DNA of 64,000 nt from assembly GCF_004362015.1 (NCBI RefSeq), contig NZ_SNWW01000003.1:62001-126000 (forward strand), read 5' to 3'. Made by a program: the position numbers and the translations under genes. The notes under the pieces are model-generated. The model saw nothing but the letters and a program-made list of their open reading frames with translations, was not told where the DNA came from and ran no database searches. Positions 8,439-17,148 of this stretch are shown here, piece after piece (the first letter of the stretch is position 1; every line of letters begins with the position of its first letter). Origin of the DNA: Flavobacterium chryseum (GTDB taxonomy: Bacteria; Bacteroidota; Bacteroidia; Flavobacteriales; Flavobacteriaceae).

Positions 8439-10450
8439 GATAATTCTAATACTATGGTTGTGTTTTTACTTATATTTTGTCCGGCCTGAATAGATTGCTT
8501 TTTTACTTTTCCTACTCCAATCACTTTTACTTTAATCTTTACGTCAAGATTTTCTAATAAAGCAACTGCATCCATTCCCGGCATTCCTTTTAAATTTGGA
8601 ATCTGATTTATTTTTTTATTTGCTTCTTTTTCAAACTTATCATAGCTAATTTCCTGTTTGGGAATTTTAGAATCGAGCTGTTTAATTATATTTGTTGATG
8701 GCGCATCTGTAAATATTTTTTGAGCGATTCTTTTAAAAACCGGTCCTGCAACATCTGCCCCGTAATAATTATTTTTTGCTGTATTGGGTTTATGAACGAC
8801 CACAATACATGAATATTTAGGATGATCTGCCGGAAAATAACCTACGAATGAAGAAGCATAATACAATGCCGACTTTCCTTCCTTTCCTCCATAATTCATC
8901 TGAGCGGTTCCTGTTTTCCCTGCCATCGAAAAATCTTTCGAATACAATTTAGAAGCCGTTCCTTTTTTTACCACATTCAATAAAACAGCTCTTAGTTTTT
9001 TAATCGTTTCCGGTGAACAAATCTTTGGATTAATTACTTCTGTATCGAATTTCTTAATTGTTTTGTTCCATTCTTTTATTTCAGATACAAATTGCGGTTT
9101 TACCATTACACCATTATTTGCAACCGAATTGTAAAATGCCAATGTTTGCATTGGTGTTACCGAAACTTCATATCCAAAAGCCATCCACGGGAGTGAAATT
9201 CCTGACCAGCTTTTATCTCCAGGATGTGGAATGATTGGTCTTCCTTCTCCTTTAAAATGCAATCCTAAAGTTTTATCCAAACCAAAATTTTTGATATGGT
9301 TTACAAATTTTGATGGGTTGCTTTTATAATTATCATAAACCGCCTGAACCATTACCGTATTTGACGAAAGTTCAAATCCGCGGGCTAATGAAACTTTTCC
9401 GTAACCACCTTTGTGCGAATCATTAACTGGACGACCGTAGTATCTAATTTGACCTCCGTGGCTATCATAAACCGTACTTGTATCAGCAACCTTATCTTCT
9501 AAAATTGCCATTAAATCGACCAATTTAAAAGTCGATCCCGGCTCGTGAGATTCTGCTACAGCATAGTTTACAGTCTCACTGTAAGATCCGTCTTCTCCTC
9601 TTCCTAAATTAGAAATGGCTTTTACATGACCTGTTTCTGTTTCCATCACTACTACACAACCATGATCTGCTTCATAATCCTGAAGTTGTTTCAATAAAGC
9701 GTGATGTGCAATATCCTGAATAAATACATCTATGGTCGAGATTACGTCATAGCCGTCTACAGGATCTACTTCGTTTAAATCTCGAATAGGTTTCCATTGC
9801 CCTTTTGCAATTTTTTGTTTTAAAATTTTACCGTCTTTTCCATTTAGATAACTTTTAAAAGCCCATTCAATTCCTTTACCCACTTCAACACCTGTTGCCG
9901 GATCAATACGATCGTAGCCAATTGTTCTTTCAGCAATTTTACCTATCGGATGTTTTCTAACGGTTTCCTGTTCAATTATAATTCCACCTTTAAAAGCACC
10001 TAAGTTGAATAATGGAAAACCTTTAATTTTGACATATTCGGTATAACTCAAATTTCTGGAAATCAGATAATAACGATTTTTATTGGCTCTGGCTTTTCTT
10101 AATTCCTGTTCGTAATAACCTCCCGGTCTGTCTAAAACTGTAGCCAATGAATCTGATAATGCTTTTACATATTTTTCAAAAATTTCTGTTTTTGGTGCTC
10201 TTGCATCAAATCTAATTTCATAATTAGGAATTGAAGTTGCCAGCAAACTTCCGTCAGCCGAATAAATATTTCCTTTGTTCGCCGGAATTATAAAATTCCT
10301 AACGGTACGCTGTTTTGCAAGTTGTCTATAGTGGTCGCCTTCAATCCATTGAATATTAGTTAATTTAACGACAATAGCAATTGCCATCACAAAGATGAAA
10401 ACTGCTACGAGGTAAATTCTGTAGGATATATGTTTATCGTCTACTGCCAT
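8435..10450 (-). CDS. ftsI: Septal peptidoglycan transpeptidase FtsI/PBP3-type with PASTA domain
   Basis: Class B penicillin-binding protein that cross-links septal peptidoglycan. A single N-terminal membrane anchor is at about residues 12-30, with a dimerisation region after it. The transpeptidase motifs are SxxK at 306-309 (STFK), SxN at 362-364 (SSN) and KTG at 512-514. A C-terminal PASTA domain covers about 605-671. The E. coli enzyme has no PASTA domain, whereas those of Bacteroidota and Gram-positive bacteria often do. It overlaps ftsL by 10 bp and murE by 4 bp, so the three are probably translationally coupled. Confidence 0.95.
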   Translation of the reverse strand: MAVDDKHISYRIYLVAVFIFVMAIAIVVKLTNIQWIEGDHYRQLAKQRTVRNFIIPANKGNIYSADGSLLATSIPNYEIRFDARAPKTEIFEKYVKALSDSLATVLDRPGGYYEQELRKARANKNRYYLISRNLSYTEYVKIKGFPLFNLGAFKGGIIIEQETVRKHPIGKIAERTIGYDRIDPATGVEVGKGIEWAFKSYLNGKDGKILKQKIAKGQWKPIRDLNEVDPVDGYDVISTIDVFIQDIAHHALLKQLQDYEADHGCVVVMETETGHVKAISNLGRGEDGSYSETVNYAVAESHEPGSTFKLVDLMAILEDKVADTSTVYDSHGGQIRYYGRPVNDSHKGGYGKVSLARGFELSSNTVMVQAVYDNYKSNPSKFVNHIKNFGLDKTLGLHFKGEGRPIIPHPGDKSWSGISLPWMAFGYEVSVTPMQTLAFYNSVANNGVMVKPQFVSEIKEWNKTIKKFDTEVINPKICSPETIKKLRAVLLNVVKKGTASKLYSKDFSMAGKTGTAQMNYGGKEGKSALYYASSFVGYFPADHPKYSCIVVVHKPNTAKNNYYGADVAGPVFKRIAQKIFTDAPSTNIIKQLDSKIPKQEISYDKFEKEANKKINQIPNLKGMPGMDAVALLENLDVKIKVKVIGVGKVKKQSIQAGQNISKNTTIVLELS

Positions 10451-10788
10451 ATTCTTTTAAGGAAACTTTTTTCTTCTTCTTTAGTGACTTCTATTTTTGT
10501 CGGAGGAACCGTTGATGGGAAAATTTGCTTTTCGAGCATTTTATCCGATATCGTTGACTCCATTTTCAACTTCATTAATTCTGAACGTCGGTCTACAAAT
10601 TCTGATCGCAATTCTTTTACATTATTGCTCAGTTTTGCAATTTCAAAAACCTTTTGTTCGTATCGTTGTGTATTTGCAATCATTATTATGGCAAGTAAAA
10701 TGATAAAAACAATGAATCGCCAGTTTTTCACCGCATCATCGTTTAATAGAAACCTTGCTTTTAATATGCTAAATACTCCGCCTTTCAT
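10441..10788 (-). CDS. ftsL: FtsL-like division protein
   Basis: A small bitopic protein of 115 residues: a short cytoplasmic N-terminus, one membrane helix at about residues 24-40 (RFIVFIILLAIIMIAN), then a heptad-like coiled coil (about 45-85). This architecture and the position between rsmH and ftsI match FtsL, which links FtsI/FtsW to the rest of the divisome. Sequence similarity across phyla is low, so the call rests on context and topology. The tail of about 30 residues is charged. Confidence 0.82.
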   Translation of the reverse strand: MKGGVFSILKARFLLNDDAVKNWRFIVFIILLAIIMIANTQRYEQKVFEIAKLSNNVKELRSEFVDRRSELMKLKMESTISDKMLEKQIFPSTVPPTKIEVTKEEEKSFLKRIWQ

Positions 10789-10803
10789 TTTTCTACCTTA
10801 TTA

Positions 10804-11712
10804 TTATATCTTTTCTGCAATTCTTAATTTTGCACTTCTTGCTCTATTATTAATTTTGATTTCTGCATCATCCGGAATAATCAATTTACCTATTGTTTTA
10901 AAAGGAACTGAAAAATTTCCGAAGAAATCACGTTCTGGTTCTCCTTCAAACATTCCGTTTTTTATAAATCTTTTTACCAATCTGTCTTCTAGAGAATGAT
11001 AAGAGATTACAGAGAATCTTCCGCCCGGATTAAGAATTTCTAACGACTGTTCGATAAATTCTTTTAAAACATCCATTTCCTGATTTACTTCAATACGAAT
11101 GGCCTGATAAATCTGAGCTAATATTTTATTTCGAACTCTTTCGGGTAAATATTTTGCCAAAACTTCTTTTAATTCGTCTGTCGTTTTAATTGGCCTGTGC
11201 TCTCTTGCCTCTACAATTGTTCTTGATAAAAGTGGTGCGTTTTTCAACTCTCCATAATCAAAAAAAACACGACGTAAATCCTGTTCTTCATATTCATTGA
11301 CAACTCTGTAAGCATTTAAATCATTTTTCTGACTCATTCGCATATCGAGCTCGGCATCAAATCTTGTCGAAAAACCTCGTTCCGGAACATCAAACTGATG
11401 TGATGAAACACCTAAATCTGCCAAAATTCCGTCGACACTTTTTATACCATGAAAACGTAAAAATCTTTTTATAAACCTGAAATTCTCATTAATTAAGGTA
11501 AACCTCTCATCTGGTAATGCATTTGCTAAAGCATCTTCATCCTGATCAAAAGCAAACAATTTTCCGTTTGGCCCTAATCGTTTCAAAATTTCTTTTGAAT
11601 GACCTCCGCCACCAAACGTAACATCTACATATATTCCGTCGGGCTTAATATTTAAACCATCAACTGTAGGATGAAGCAAAACCGGATTATGATATTCCAT
11701 TGTCGTCGTCAT
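10804..11712 (-). CDS. rsmH: 16S rRNA (cytosine-1402-N4)-methyltransferase RsmH
   Basis: SAM-dependent methyltransferase (formerly MraW) acting on 16S rRNA. It has 302 residues. HNPVLLHPTVDGL at the N-terminus, the SAM-binding run VDVTFGGGGHS and the later ISYHSLEDRLVKRF are family signatures. Its 5' end overlaps mraZ by 26 bp. An internal Met at 11700, directly before EYHNPVLL, could be the true start and would cut the overlap to 14 bp. Confidence 0.97.
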   Translation of the reverse strand: MTTTMEYHNPVLLHPTVDGLNIKPDGIYVDVTFGGGGHSKEILKRLGPNGKLFAFDQDEDALANALPDERFTLINENFRFIKRFLRFHGIKSVDGILADLGVSSHQFDVPERGFSTRFDAELDMRMSQKNDLNAYRVVNEYEEQDLRRVFFDYGELKNAPLLSRTIVEAREHRPIKTTDELKEVLAKYLPERVRNKILAQIYQAIRIEVNQEMDVLKEFIEQSLEILNPGGRFSVISYHSLEDRLVKRFIKNGMFEGEPERDFFGNFSVPFKTIGKLIIPDDAEIKINNRARSAKLRIAEKI

Positions 11713-12160
11713 TAATATTTCCCATTACTTCTTCGGCTAAATCTGCAAAATCCATATCTTCGCCGCTTATTGATTTTTCATATAAATCCTTATCCCAAAT
11801 CTCAACAATATTAACCGCAGATGAAAAAACAACATCTTTAGCAATACCTGAAAAGGCTACCAAATCTTTTGGCACCAACAACCTACCCAATGCATCAATG
11901 TCTACCACTTTAACTCCTGCAGTAAATCTTCGGATGAAATCGTTGTTCTTTTTTACAAAACGATTCAGCTTGTTGATTTTTTGCATCATCAAATCCCATT
12001 CTTCCATTGGATACAACTCTAAACACTGTTGAAAAACAGAACGCTTCAAAACGAATCCGTTTTGAAGAGAGGTCGCCAATTGCTTTTTTAAAGGCGCAGG
12101 CAACATTAGCCTCCCTTTAGCATCGACTTTACACTCATATGTTCCGACAATTGTGTTCAA
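11687..12160 (-). CDS. mraZ: Transcriptional regulator MraZ
   Basis: First gene of the dcw cluster: a DNA-binding protein with two SpoVT/AbrB-type domains that in E. coli represses its own operon. It has 157 residues, with the paired signatures GTYECKVDAKGRLMLPA near the N-terminus and VVDIDALGRLLVPKDL in the second half. The start is a TTG at 12160; no in-frame ATG lies upstream before the promoter element, and the protein begins exactly where family members do. Candidate operator repeats lie 46-91 bp upstream, consistent with autoregulation. Confidence 0.96.
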   Translation of the reverse strand: MNTIVGTYECKVDAKGRLMLPAPLKKQLATSLQNGFVLKRSVFQQCLELYPMEEWDLMMQKINKLNRFVKKNNDFIRRFTAGVKVVDIDALGRLLVPKDLVAFSGIAKDVVFSSAVNIVEIWDKDLYEKSISGEDMDFADLAEEVMGNINDDDNGIS

Positions 12161-12186
12161 AAAAAATGTATTAACATGTTATACAG

Positions 12187-12194
12187 CAAAAATA
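12187..12194 (-). promoter_or_regulatory. Putative -7 element of the mraZ/dcw promoter
   Basis: Minus-strand TATTTTTG fits the Bacteroidota consensus TAnnTTTG and lies 26 bp before the mraZ TTG start. The expected -33 region falls within the GTGGT repeats, so a protein bound there would block the promoter. Confidence 0.55.
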
Positions 12195-12205
12195 TAAAAA
12201 ATATT

Positions 12206-12251
12206 ACCACATTTTACCACAAAATACCACTTTGTTAATAAGTTTAACCAC
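12206..12251 (-). promoter_or_regulatory. Candidate MraZ boxes: GTGGT direct repeats
   Basis: On the minus strand GTGGT occurs at 12226-12230, 12216-12220 and 12206-12210, exactly 10 bp apart, with AT-only spacers. A fourth copy is at 12247-12251, two turns (21 bp) upstream. E. coli MraZ is known to bind three G-rich repeats of about 5 bp with 5-bp spacers in its own promoter, and the geometry here is the same. Confidence 0.7.
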
Positions 12252-12538
12252 TTTTGATTTTAAAGCATTAATTATTAGACAATCAATACTTTAACTAATA
12301 ATTGTTTTAGAGACAATATCATTTAACAATTGCAAAAAATACCTCGCCATTCTCTTAAAAAACTAAGCATTATGCAAATATTTTAACATTTACAAATTAT
12401 AACAAAATACGTTCTAAAAGCTGATTTTTAAACACTTATATATTCTACTAAAAGAATCTAGTTAAAAAACGGTGGCAAAAATTCATTTTTATTTATTTAA
12501 CCCTATATTTGTCCAAATTGAAATTGGCATTAAATTAA

Positions 12539-13303
12539 ATGGACAAAAACTACAAAAAAGAAGGCAAGTACAGCTATTATGAAGCTGGAGAAGGAACTCC
12601 TATCGTTATTTTACACGGCTTAATGGGAGGCCTAAGTAACTTTGATGCTGTAGCAGAATATTTCCCTGCAAAGGGTTATAAAGTTGTAATTCCTGATTTG
12701 CCAATATATACCCAGAGTATTTTAAAAACCAACGTAAAAAGTTTTGCGAAATACGTAAAAGATTTTATCACTTTTAAAGGCTTTGACAAAGTAATTTTAT
12801 TAGGCAATTCATTAGGAGGACACATCGCTCTTTACCACACTAAATTATATCCTGAAAAAGTAGCCGGACTTGTAATTACCGGAAGCTCTGGACTTTATGA
12901 AAGCGCAATGGGAGACAGTTACCCAAAAAGAGGCGATTATGAATACATTAGAAAGAAAGCTGAAGATGTATTTTACGATCCTAAAATTGCAACACCAGAA
13001 TTAATTGATGAAGTATATGCTACCGTAAATGATCGTATTAAACTGATCAAAACTTTAACGATTGCTAAAAGTGCCATTCGTCATAATATGGCAAAAGATT
13101 TACCAAAAATGACAGTCGAAACCTGTATTATTTGGGGTAAAAATGATGCTGTAACTCCACCAAATGTGGCGGAAGAATTTGATAGATTATTGCCCAATTC
13201 ATCTTTATACTGGATTGACAAATGTGGACACGCTGCTATGATGGAACATCCTGAAGAATTCAACAAAATTCTTGAAGAATGGCTCGTTAAGACAAATTTA
13301 TAG
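12539..13303 (+). CDS. Alpha/beta hydrolase
   Basis: Cytoplasmic alpha/beta-fold hydrolase of 254 residues. The oxyanion-hole motif HGLMGG is at 26-31, the nucleophile elbow GNSLGG puts the catalytic serine at 91, and Asp203 and His231 complete a likely triad. No signal peptide is seen and the substrate cannot be inferred. It lies 41 bp upstream of engB on the same strand and is probably co-transcribed with it from the TATATTTG element at 12504-12511. Confidence 0.88.
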   Translation: MDKNYKKEGKYSYYEAGEGTPIVILHGLMGGLSNFDAVAEYFPAKGYKVVIPDLPIYTQSILKTNVKSFAKYVKDFITFKGFDKVILLGNSLGGHIALYHTKLYPEKVAGLVITGSSGLYESAMGDSYPKRGDYEYIRKKAEDVFYDPKIATPELIDEVYATVNDRIKLIKTLTIAKSAIRHNMAKDLPKMTVETCIIWGKNDAVTPPNVAEEFDRLLPNSSLYWIDKCGHAAMMEHPEEFNKILEEWLVKTNL

Positions 13304-13344
13304 CATCTAACTTTCGATTTCAGAAGGTTTAAAAAACAAAACAC

Positions 13345-13965
13345 ATGAAAATTAATACCGCCGAATTTATTATCAGTAATTCTGAAGTTGCAAAATGTCC
13401 AAAAGATTTTTTGCCGGAATATGCTTTTATCGGCCGCTCAAACGTAGGCAAGTCATCGTTGATTAACATGCTTACCAACCATAAAAATTTAGCTAAAACT
13501 TCAGGAAGACCCGGAAAAACCCAACTGATTAATCACTTTAAGATTAACAACAACTGGTTCCTTGTCGATTTACCTGGTTATGGTTATGCCAAAGTTTCTA
13601 AAAAAACAAAATCGGTTTTTCAACAATTTATTACCGATTATTTTGAAACCAGAGAACAACTTGTTTGCGCTTTTGTTTTGATTGATATTCGTCATGAAGC
13701 TCAAAATATTGACATTGAATTTATGTCGTATATGGGAGAAAGCGAAATTCCGTTTTGCATTATTTTTACGAAAGCAGATAAAATCAGTAAAACAAAAATT
13801 GACTCGCATATTGCTGCATACAAAAAACAAATGTTTGCCAATAACTGGGAAGAAATGCCACACTATTTTGTGACTTCTGCGACAGAACAAACCGGAAAAG
13901 ATGAAGTTTTAAATTATATTGATGAAGTAAATCAGGAAGTTTTTAAAAATAACAGCGAGTTTTAA
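13345..13965 (+). CDS. engB: Ribosome biogenesis GTP-binding protein EngB (YihA/YsxC)
   Basis: Essential GTPase involved in 50S subunit maturation. It has 206 residues. G1 is GRSNVGKS at residues 30-37, G3 is DLPGYG at 75-80, and G4 is TKAD at about 142-145. The KTSGRPGKTQ stretch (51-60) is the family switch region. A strong palindromic hairpin follows at 14012-14056 and probably terminates transcription. Confidence 0.96.
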   Translation: MKINTAEFIISNSEVAKCPKDFLPEYAFIGRSNVGKSSLINMLTNHKNLAKTSGRPGKTQLINHFKINNNWFLVDLPGYGYAKVSKKTKSVFQQFITDYFETREQLVCAFVLIDIRHEAQNIDIEFMSYMGESEIPFCIIFTKADKISKTKIDSHIAAYKKQMFANNWEEMPHYFVTSATEQTGKDEVLNYIDEVNQEVFKNNSEF

Positions 13966-13988
13966 ATTCTGAGAATTAAGCTCCAAAC

Positions 13989-14056
13989 CTTCGACTTCGC
14001 TGAGGGTGACAAAAAAATCCCAAATTCCAATTACAAATTGAAATTTGGGATTTTTT
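13989..14056. repeat. TCCCAAATTCCAA hairpin downstream of engB
   Basis: 14012-14056 is a near-perfect stem-loop with arms reading AAAAAATCCCAAATTCCAA and its complement, followed by a T run. It can act as a terminator on either strand. It is preceded by a short GC-richer piece, CTTCGACTTCGCTGAGGGTG (13990-14009), unlike the surrounding DNA. Confidence 0.75.
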
Positions 14057-14144
14057 GTTTGTAGTTAAAATCTTCAAAATATATTTATAACTTACTAAAC
14101 CACAACTTTTTTAAACTACATTTGAAACAAATCAAATTTAGTCT

Positions 14145-14771
14145 ATGAAGAATTTTAAAGTAATCTCATTCCTTTTTCTCTTAATTTTATCATCATGCCA
14201 TGCCCCACGATACATGTTCATGACCGGACAAAGAACCGGTGTTGATTTTACATCCGGCAAATGGCTTTTAAATGAATTAGATTGCCCGAATAATTCTAAA
14301 GAAAAAATGACTTCAGAGTCTTTAAAATTTTTTAGAGAAAGTGTAGGTGATAGATTATCATACATTAATGACGTTAATGGATTACTGGTTACAAGAAAGA
14401 TTCATTTAAATCCCAATAGCGTAAAACTAAAAGAACTCAAAGACGGAACTGGTTTTGATTTTTTTATTAATATTTCTACCAAAAAAAGCAAAAGTGACTT
14501 TTCGAACATAGAACTTTACCAGACTGATTACGAAACAGGAAAAAATGAAGCATCTGTAATTTTGGAAATATATGATTTAAACTTACAACAAATTATTTAT
14601 TCTCAGAATGTTGTGGGTATTACTGAAAAAGGAAATACAAAATCGATGTGGGAAACAGAAAAATCCGATAAACTTATAGACAATATAGCATTCTACAAAA
14701 ACACAAATAATTTAATGTTAGGAGCTTTAAAAAAGGTATTTAAAGATTTAAAGAAAAGATCGGTTAAATAG
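14145..14771 (+). CDS. Hypothetical lipoprotein
   Basis: Unrecognised protein of 208 residues. The N-terminus is a lipoprotein signal peptide, with lipobox LSSC giving Cys18. The mature part is hydrophilic with no motif I know. A segment around 120-165 alternates hydrophobic and polar residues as in beta strands, so a periplasmic beta-rich fold is possible (inference). It stands alone between engB and gldC. Both flanks carry the same hairpin (14012-14056 and 14793-14837), which could be recombination substrates. Confidence 0.75.
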   Translation: MKNFKVISFLFLLILSSCHAPRYMFMTGQRTGVDFTSGKWLLNELDCPNNSKEKMTSESLKFFRESVGDRLSYINDVNGLLVTRKIHLNPNSVKLKELKDGTGFDFFINISTKKSKSDFSNIELYQTDYETGKNEASVILEIYDLNLQQIIYSQNVVGITEKGNTKSMWETEKSDKLIDNIAFYKNTNNLMLGALKKVFKDLKKRSVK

Positions 14772-14792
14772 CAAAACATCAAATTTGAATAT

Positions 14793-14837
14793 AAAAAATC
14801 CCAAATTCCAACCTTGCAATTGGAATTTGGGATTTAA
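14793..14837. repeat. Second TCCCAAATTCCAA hairpin
   Basis: Stem-loop with the same 19-base arm as the copy at 14012-14056 but a different loop. It lies in the convergent space between the lipoprotein gene and gldC and can end both transcripts. Confidence 0.75.
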
Positions 14838-14853
14838 AAAATTGAAATTTCAA

Positions 14854-15192
14854 CTATTGCTTTGTCAACTCCAGTTTTTCTGCAAAATAATCACAGAAAT
14901 CTTTCATTGTATCGGCCATTTTTTCGTCATCTGTAGCGCGTTTAAAAGTATCAGACATTGCTACTAATGTTTGGTGAAAGAAAATTTTCATTTCATCTAC
15001 CGGCATATCTTTCGTCCACAAGTCAATACGCATCGTTTCTTTGGCTTTACTATCCCAAATAGACAACATAATAGCTTTTGCTTCTTCTGCTTGCACACCG
15101 CCATCCTGAGCGCTCCAGGTTAATTTTTCCGGCACACGGTTTTCGTCTAATTCTATATTGAATTTAATTTCTGAGTTTATTGTATCTGACAT
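14854..15192 (-). CDS. gldC: Gliding motility protein GldC
   Basis: Small cytoplasmic protein (112 residues) of the Bacteroidota gliding machinery. In F. johnsoniae it stabilises or assists GldB and is needed for full motility. No signal peptide or membrane segment is seen. Start and stop overlap as TAATG with gldB (1 bp shared), so translation is coupled and gldB is upstream. The call rests on recognised sequence plus the invariant gldB-gldC pairing. Confidence 0.92.
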   Translation of the reverse strand: MSDTINSEIKFNIELDENRVPEKLTWSAQDGGVQAEEAKAIMLSIWDSKAKETMRIDLWTKDMPVDEMKIFFHQTLVAMSDTFKRATDDEKMADTMKDFCDYFAEKLELTKQ

Positions 15193-16148
15193 TATTTCTT
15201 AGGTTTATATTTGGACTTTTCGAATATTTCTTTTGCATCTGTTTTTAATAATTCCGGCAACGTAACATTGTTGTTTTTCATGTACGAGCGCACGATTTGC
15301 CAGCCAATCCAGCCTCCCACTCTTCCCGGGGATTCATTATCTAATTCTAAATAAAATTTAGAGAATGGAGCAGGCGCAATAAATCTGGTGTTTAATTTAG
15401 GATCAGGACTGTATAACATTTCTTTTTCAAGAAAATAGCGCCACATATAATTTTCATTCTCTTCACACCATTTTATTTGTTCCGGCGTGTAGCCCATTTT
15501 TTCTGCATCTGTATAGTCAGGCAAAAGTAAATCCTTTGCATACAATTGTTTTCCTTCAAAAATCATTTGAGAAAGCAACGTTTTATCAGCAGAAGGCGGA
15601 ATATTTCGGTAAGCAAAACTAGAAACCACGTCAGGCATGATTTGTTTTTCTTCAAAATTTTGTTTCAGATAATTTGGGAACTGATAAAATTTATGGTCTT
15701 TTCCCAAATACAATTCTAATGCAACTATCACCAGGCTGTCTGCATAAATTGCTTTGGCATTATAATCCATTTCTGAAATTACTGTGATGACTTTAGGCGT
15801 TTTTGTTTTTGGAAAATAATACTTTACGTGTTGAAACAGTGCATTGAATTGCTCACGAACGGGCTCAAAATTGCCGTATTTTTTTTGTACTTCTGTGTAA
15901 ACTTCCTTCCAGATTGGGTCTTGCATTTTATTTAACCAAACGGCATCATCATTGCCCGGAGGAAAAAAGAAAGGATATTGCCTTTTTACTTTAGCCAGAT
16001 CTTCTGGTTTGGTTTCAAAAAACACTTTATCAAAACGTTCTACTTTAATATCAACAGGAATTTCCTCAACTGCTTTTTCGACTTTACTTTTTTGATCACA
16101 AGACAAAAAAAACAAGCACAGAACCACTGCAAAGCGATATATTTTCAT
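15192..16148 (-). CDS. gldB: Gliding motility lipoprotein GldB
   Basis: Cell-envelope lipoprotein of 318 residues required for gliding in F. johnsoniae. The signal peptide ends in lipobox FLSC, with Cys17 lipidated. The mature protein contains family-typical stretches around WLNKMQDPIWKEVY and GWIGWQIVRSYMK; the second half resembles zinc-protease-like (DUF2268-type) folds, but no HExxH motif is present. It forms a two-gene unit with gldC and is divergent from nadE across 100 bp. Confidence 0.93.
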   Translation of the reverse strand: MKIYRFAVVLCLFFLSCDQKSKVEKAVEEIPVDIKVERFDKVFFETKPEDLAKVKRQYPFFFPPGNDDAVWLNKMQDPIWKEVYTEVQKKYGNFEPVREQFNALFQHVKYYFPKTKTPKVITVISEMDYNAKAIYADSLVIVALELYLGKDHKFYQFPNYLKQNFEEKQIMPDVVSSFAYRNIPPSADKTLLSQMIFEGKQLYAKDLLLPDYTDAEKMGYTPEQIKWCEENENYMWRYFLEKEMLYSPDPKLNTRFIAPAPFSKFYLELDNESPGRVGGWIGWQIVRSYMKNNNVTLPELLKTDAKEIFEKSKYKPKK

Positions 16149-16248
16149 TTTATTTTAATTAGATTTGTGTTGCTGGAATTTAAGTAAAAACGTATACTTA
16201 AAAAATTTATGCAAATATACATCCCTGTATTTTAAAACTTGAACTATT

Positions 16249-17055
16249 ATGGCTAAAAAAAGCACAATTCAGACAGAAAAAGTAAATACTCATATTGTTG
16301 AATGGTTAAAAAATTACGCTACCAATGCAAAAGCTAATGGTTTTGTAATTGGAATTTCGGGCGGAGTAGACTCTGCAGTAACTTCTACGCTATGTGCGCA
16401 GACCGGTTTACAAGTTTTATGTGTTGAAATGCCAATTCATCAAGCTGAAAATCAAGTGTCAAGAGGAAGAGAACATATTGATCAGCTTAAAAAACGTTTT
16501 CCGAATGTTTCTAATGTTGAAACTGATTTAACAAGCACTTTTGAGGCTTTTAAGAGCGCTGTGCCATCATCAAAAGATTCAACAAAAGTTAATTTATCGT
16601 TAGCGAACACCAGAGCTCGTTTAAGAATGACTTCTCTTTACTATCTAGCTGGTATTCATGGACTTTTAGTAGCAGGGACGGGGAATAAGGTAGAGGATTT
16701 TGGTGTAGGATTTTATACAAAATACGGAGATGGCGGAGTTGACCTTAGCCCAATTGCTGACTTAATGAAGTCTGATGTTTATGCTCTTGGCGAATATTTA
16801 ACAATACCACAGTCAATTTTAACAGCAGCACCTACAGATGGTTTATTTGGTGATAACAGAACAGATGAAGACCAATTGGGAGCCAGTTATGATGAGCTTG
16901 AATGGGCGATGCTGGCCGCGGAGTCAGGAAATTCGGTAGCTGACTTCAATGGGAGAGAAAAATCTGTCTTTGAAATCTATAAACGTTTAAACACCAGCAA
17001 CAAGCATAAAATGGATCCAATACCAGTTTGTTTAATCCCAAAAACGTTAAAATAA
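16249..17055 (+). CDS. nadE: NAD synthetase (NH3-dependent)
   Basis: Forms NAD from deamido-NAD with ATP and ammonia. It has 268 residues with the PP-loop SGGVDS at 37-42; LVAGTGNKVEDFGVGFYTKY and the TDEDQLGASYDELE region are family signatures. There is no N-terminal glutaminase domain, so free ammonia or a partner supplies nitrogen. It is transcribed away from gldB and is followed after 93 bp by a response regulator gene. Confidence 0.95.
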   Translation: MAKKSTIQTEKVNTHIVEWLKNYATNAKANGFVIGISGGVDSAVTSTLCAQTGLQVLCVEMPIHQAENQVSRGREHIDQLKKRFPNVSNVETDLTSTFEAFKSAVPSSKDSTKVNLSLANTRARLRMTSLYYLAGIHGLLVAGTGNKVEDFGVGFYTKYGDGGVDLSPIADLMKSDVYALGEYLTIPQSILTAAPTDGLFGDNRTDEDQLGASYDELEWAMLAAESGNSVADFNGREKSVFEIYKRLNTSNKHKMDPIPVCLIPKTLK

Positions 17056-17148
17056 CATTTTTAACATTTGTCTGCCATTAATTACAGAATTTATTTATTA
17101 ATTTTACAGCTCCAAAAAACATGATAATAATTCTAAAAAGGTAAAATT

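Larger units (their letters stand above)
12161..12538. other. Divergent intergenic region between mraZ and the hydrolase
   Basis: 378 bp, strongly AT-rich. It holds the mraZ promoter and GTGGT repeats on the left and a plus-strand TATATTTG element at 12504-12511 that probably drives the hydrolase-engB pair. I see no gene, RNA or strong hairpin in the middle (about 12260-12495). Confidence 0.6.

Noticed and set aside
10430..10999. A 189-codon plus-strand reading frame across ftsL and rsmH
   Set aside because: It is antisense to two clear dcw genes, shows no family signature, and its composition is that of a complementary-strand shadow.
14854..15192. Possible frameshift between gldB and gldC
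   Set aside because: The one-base overlap is a normal TAATG stop-start junction and both proteins are full length.
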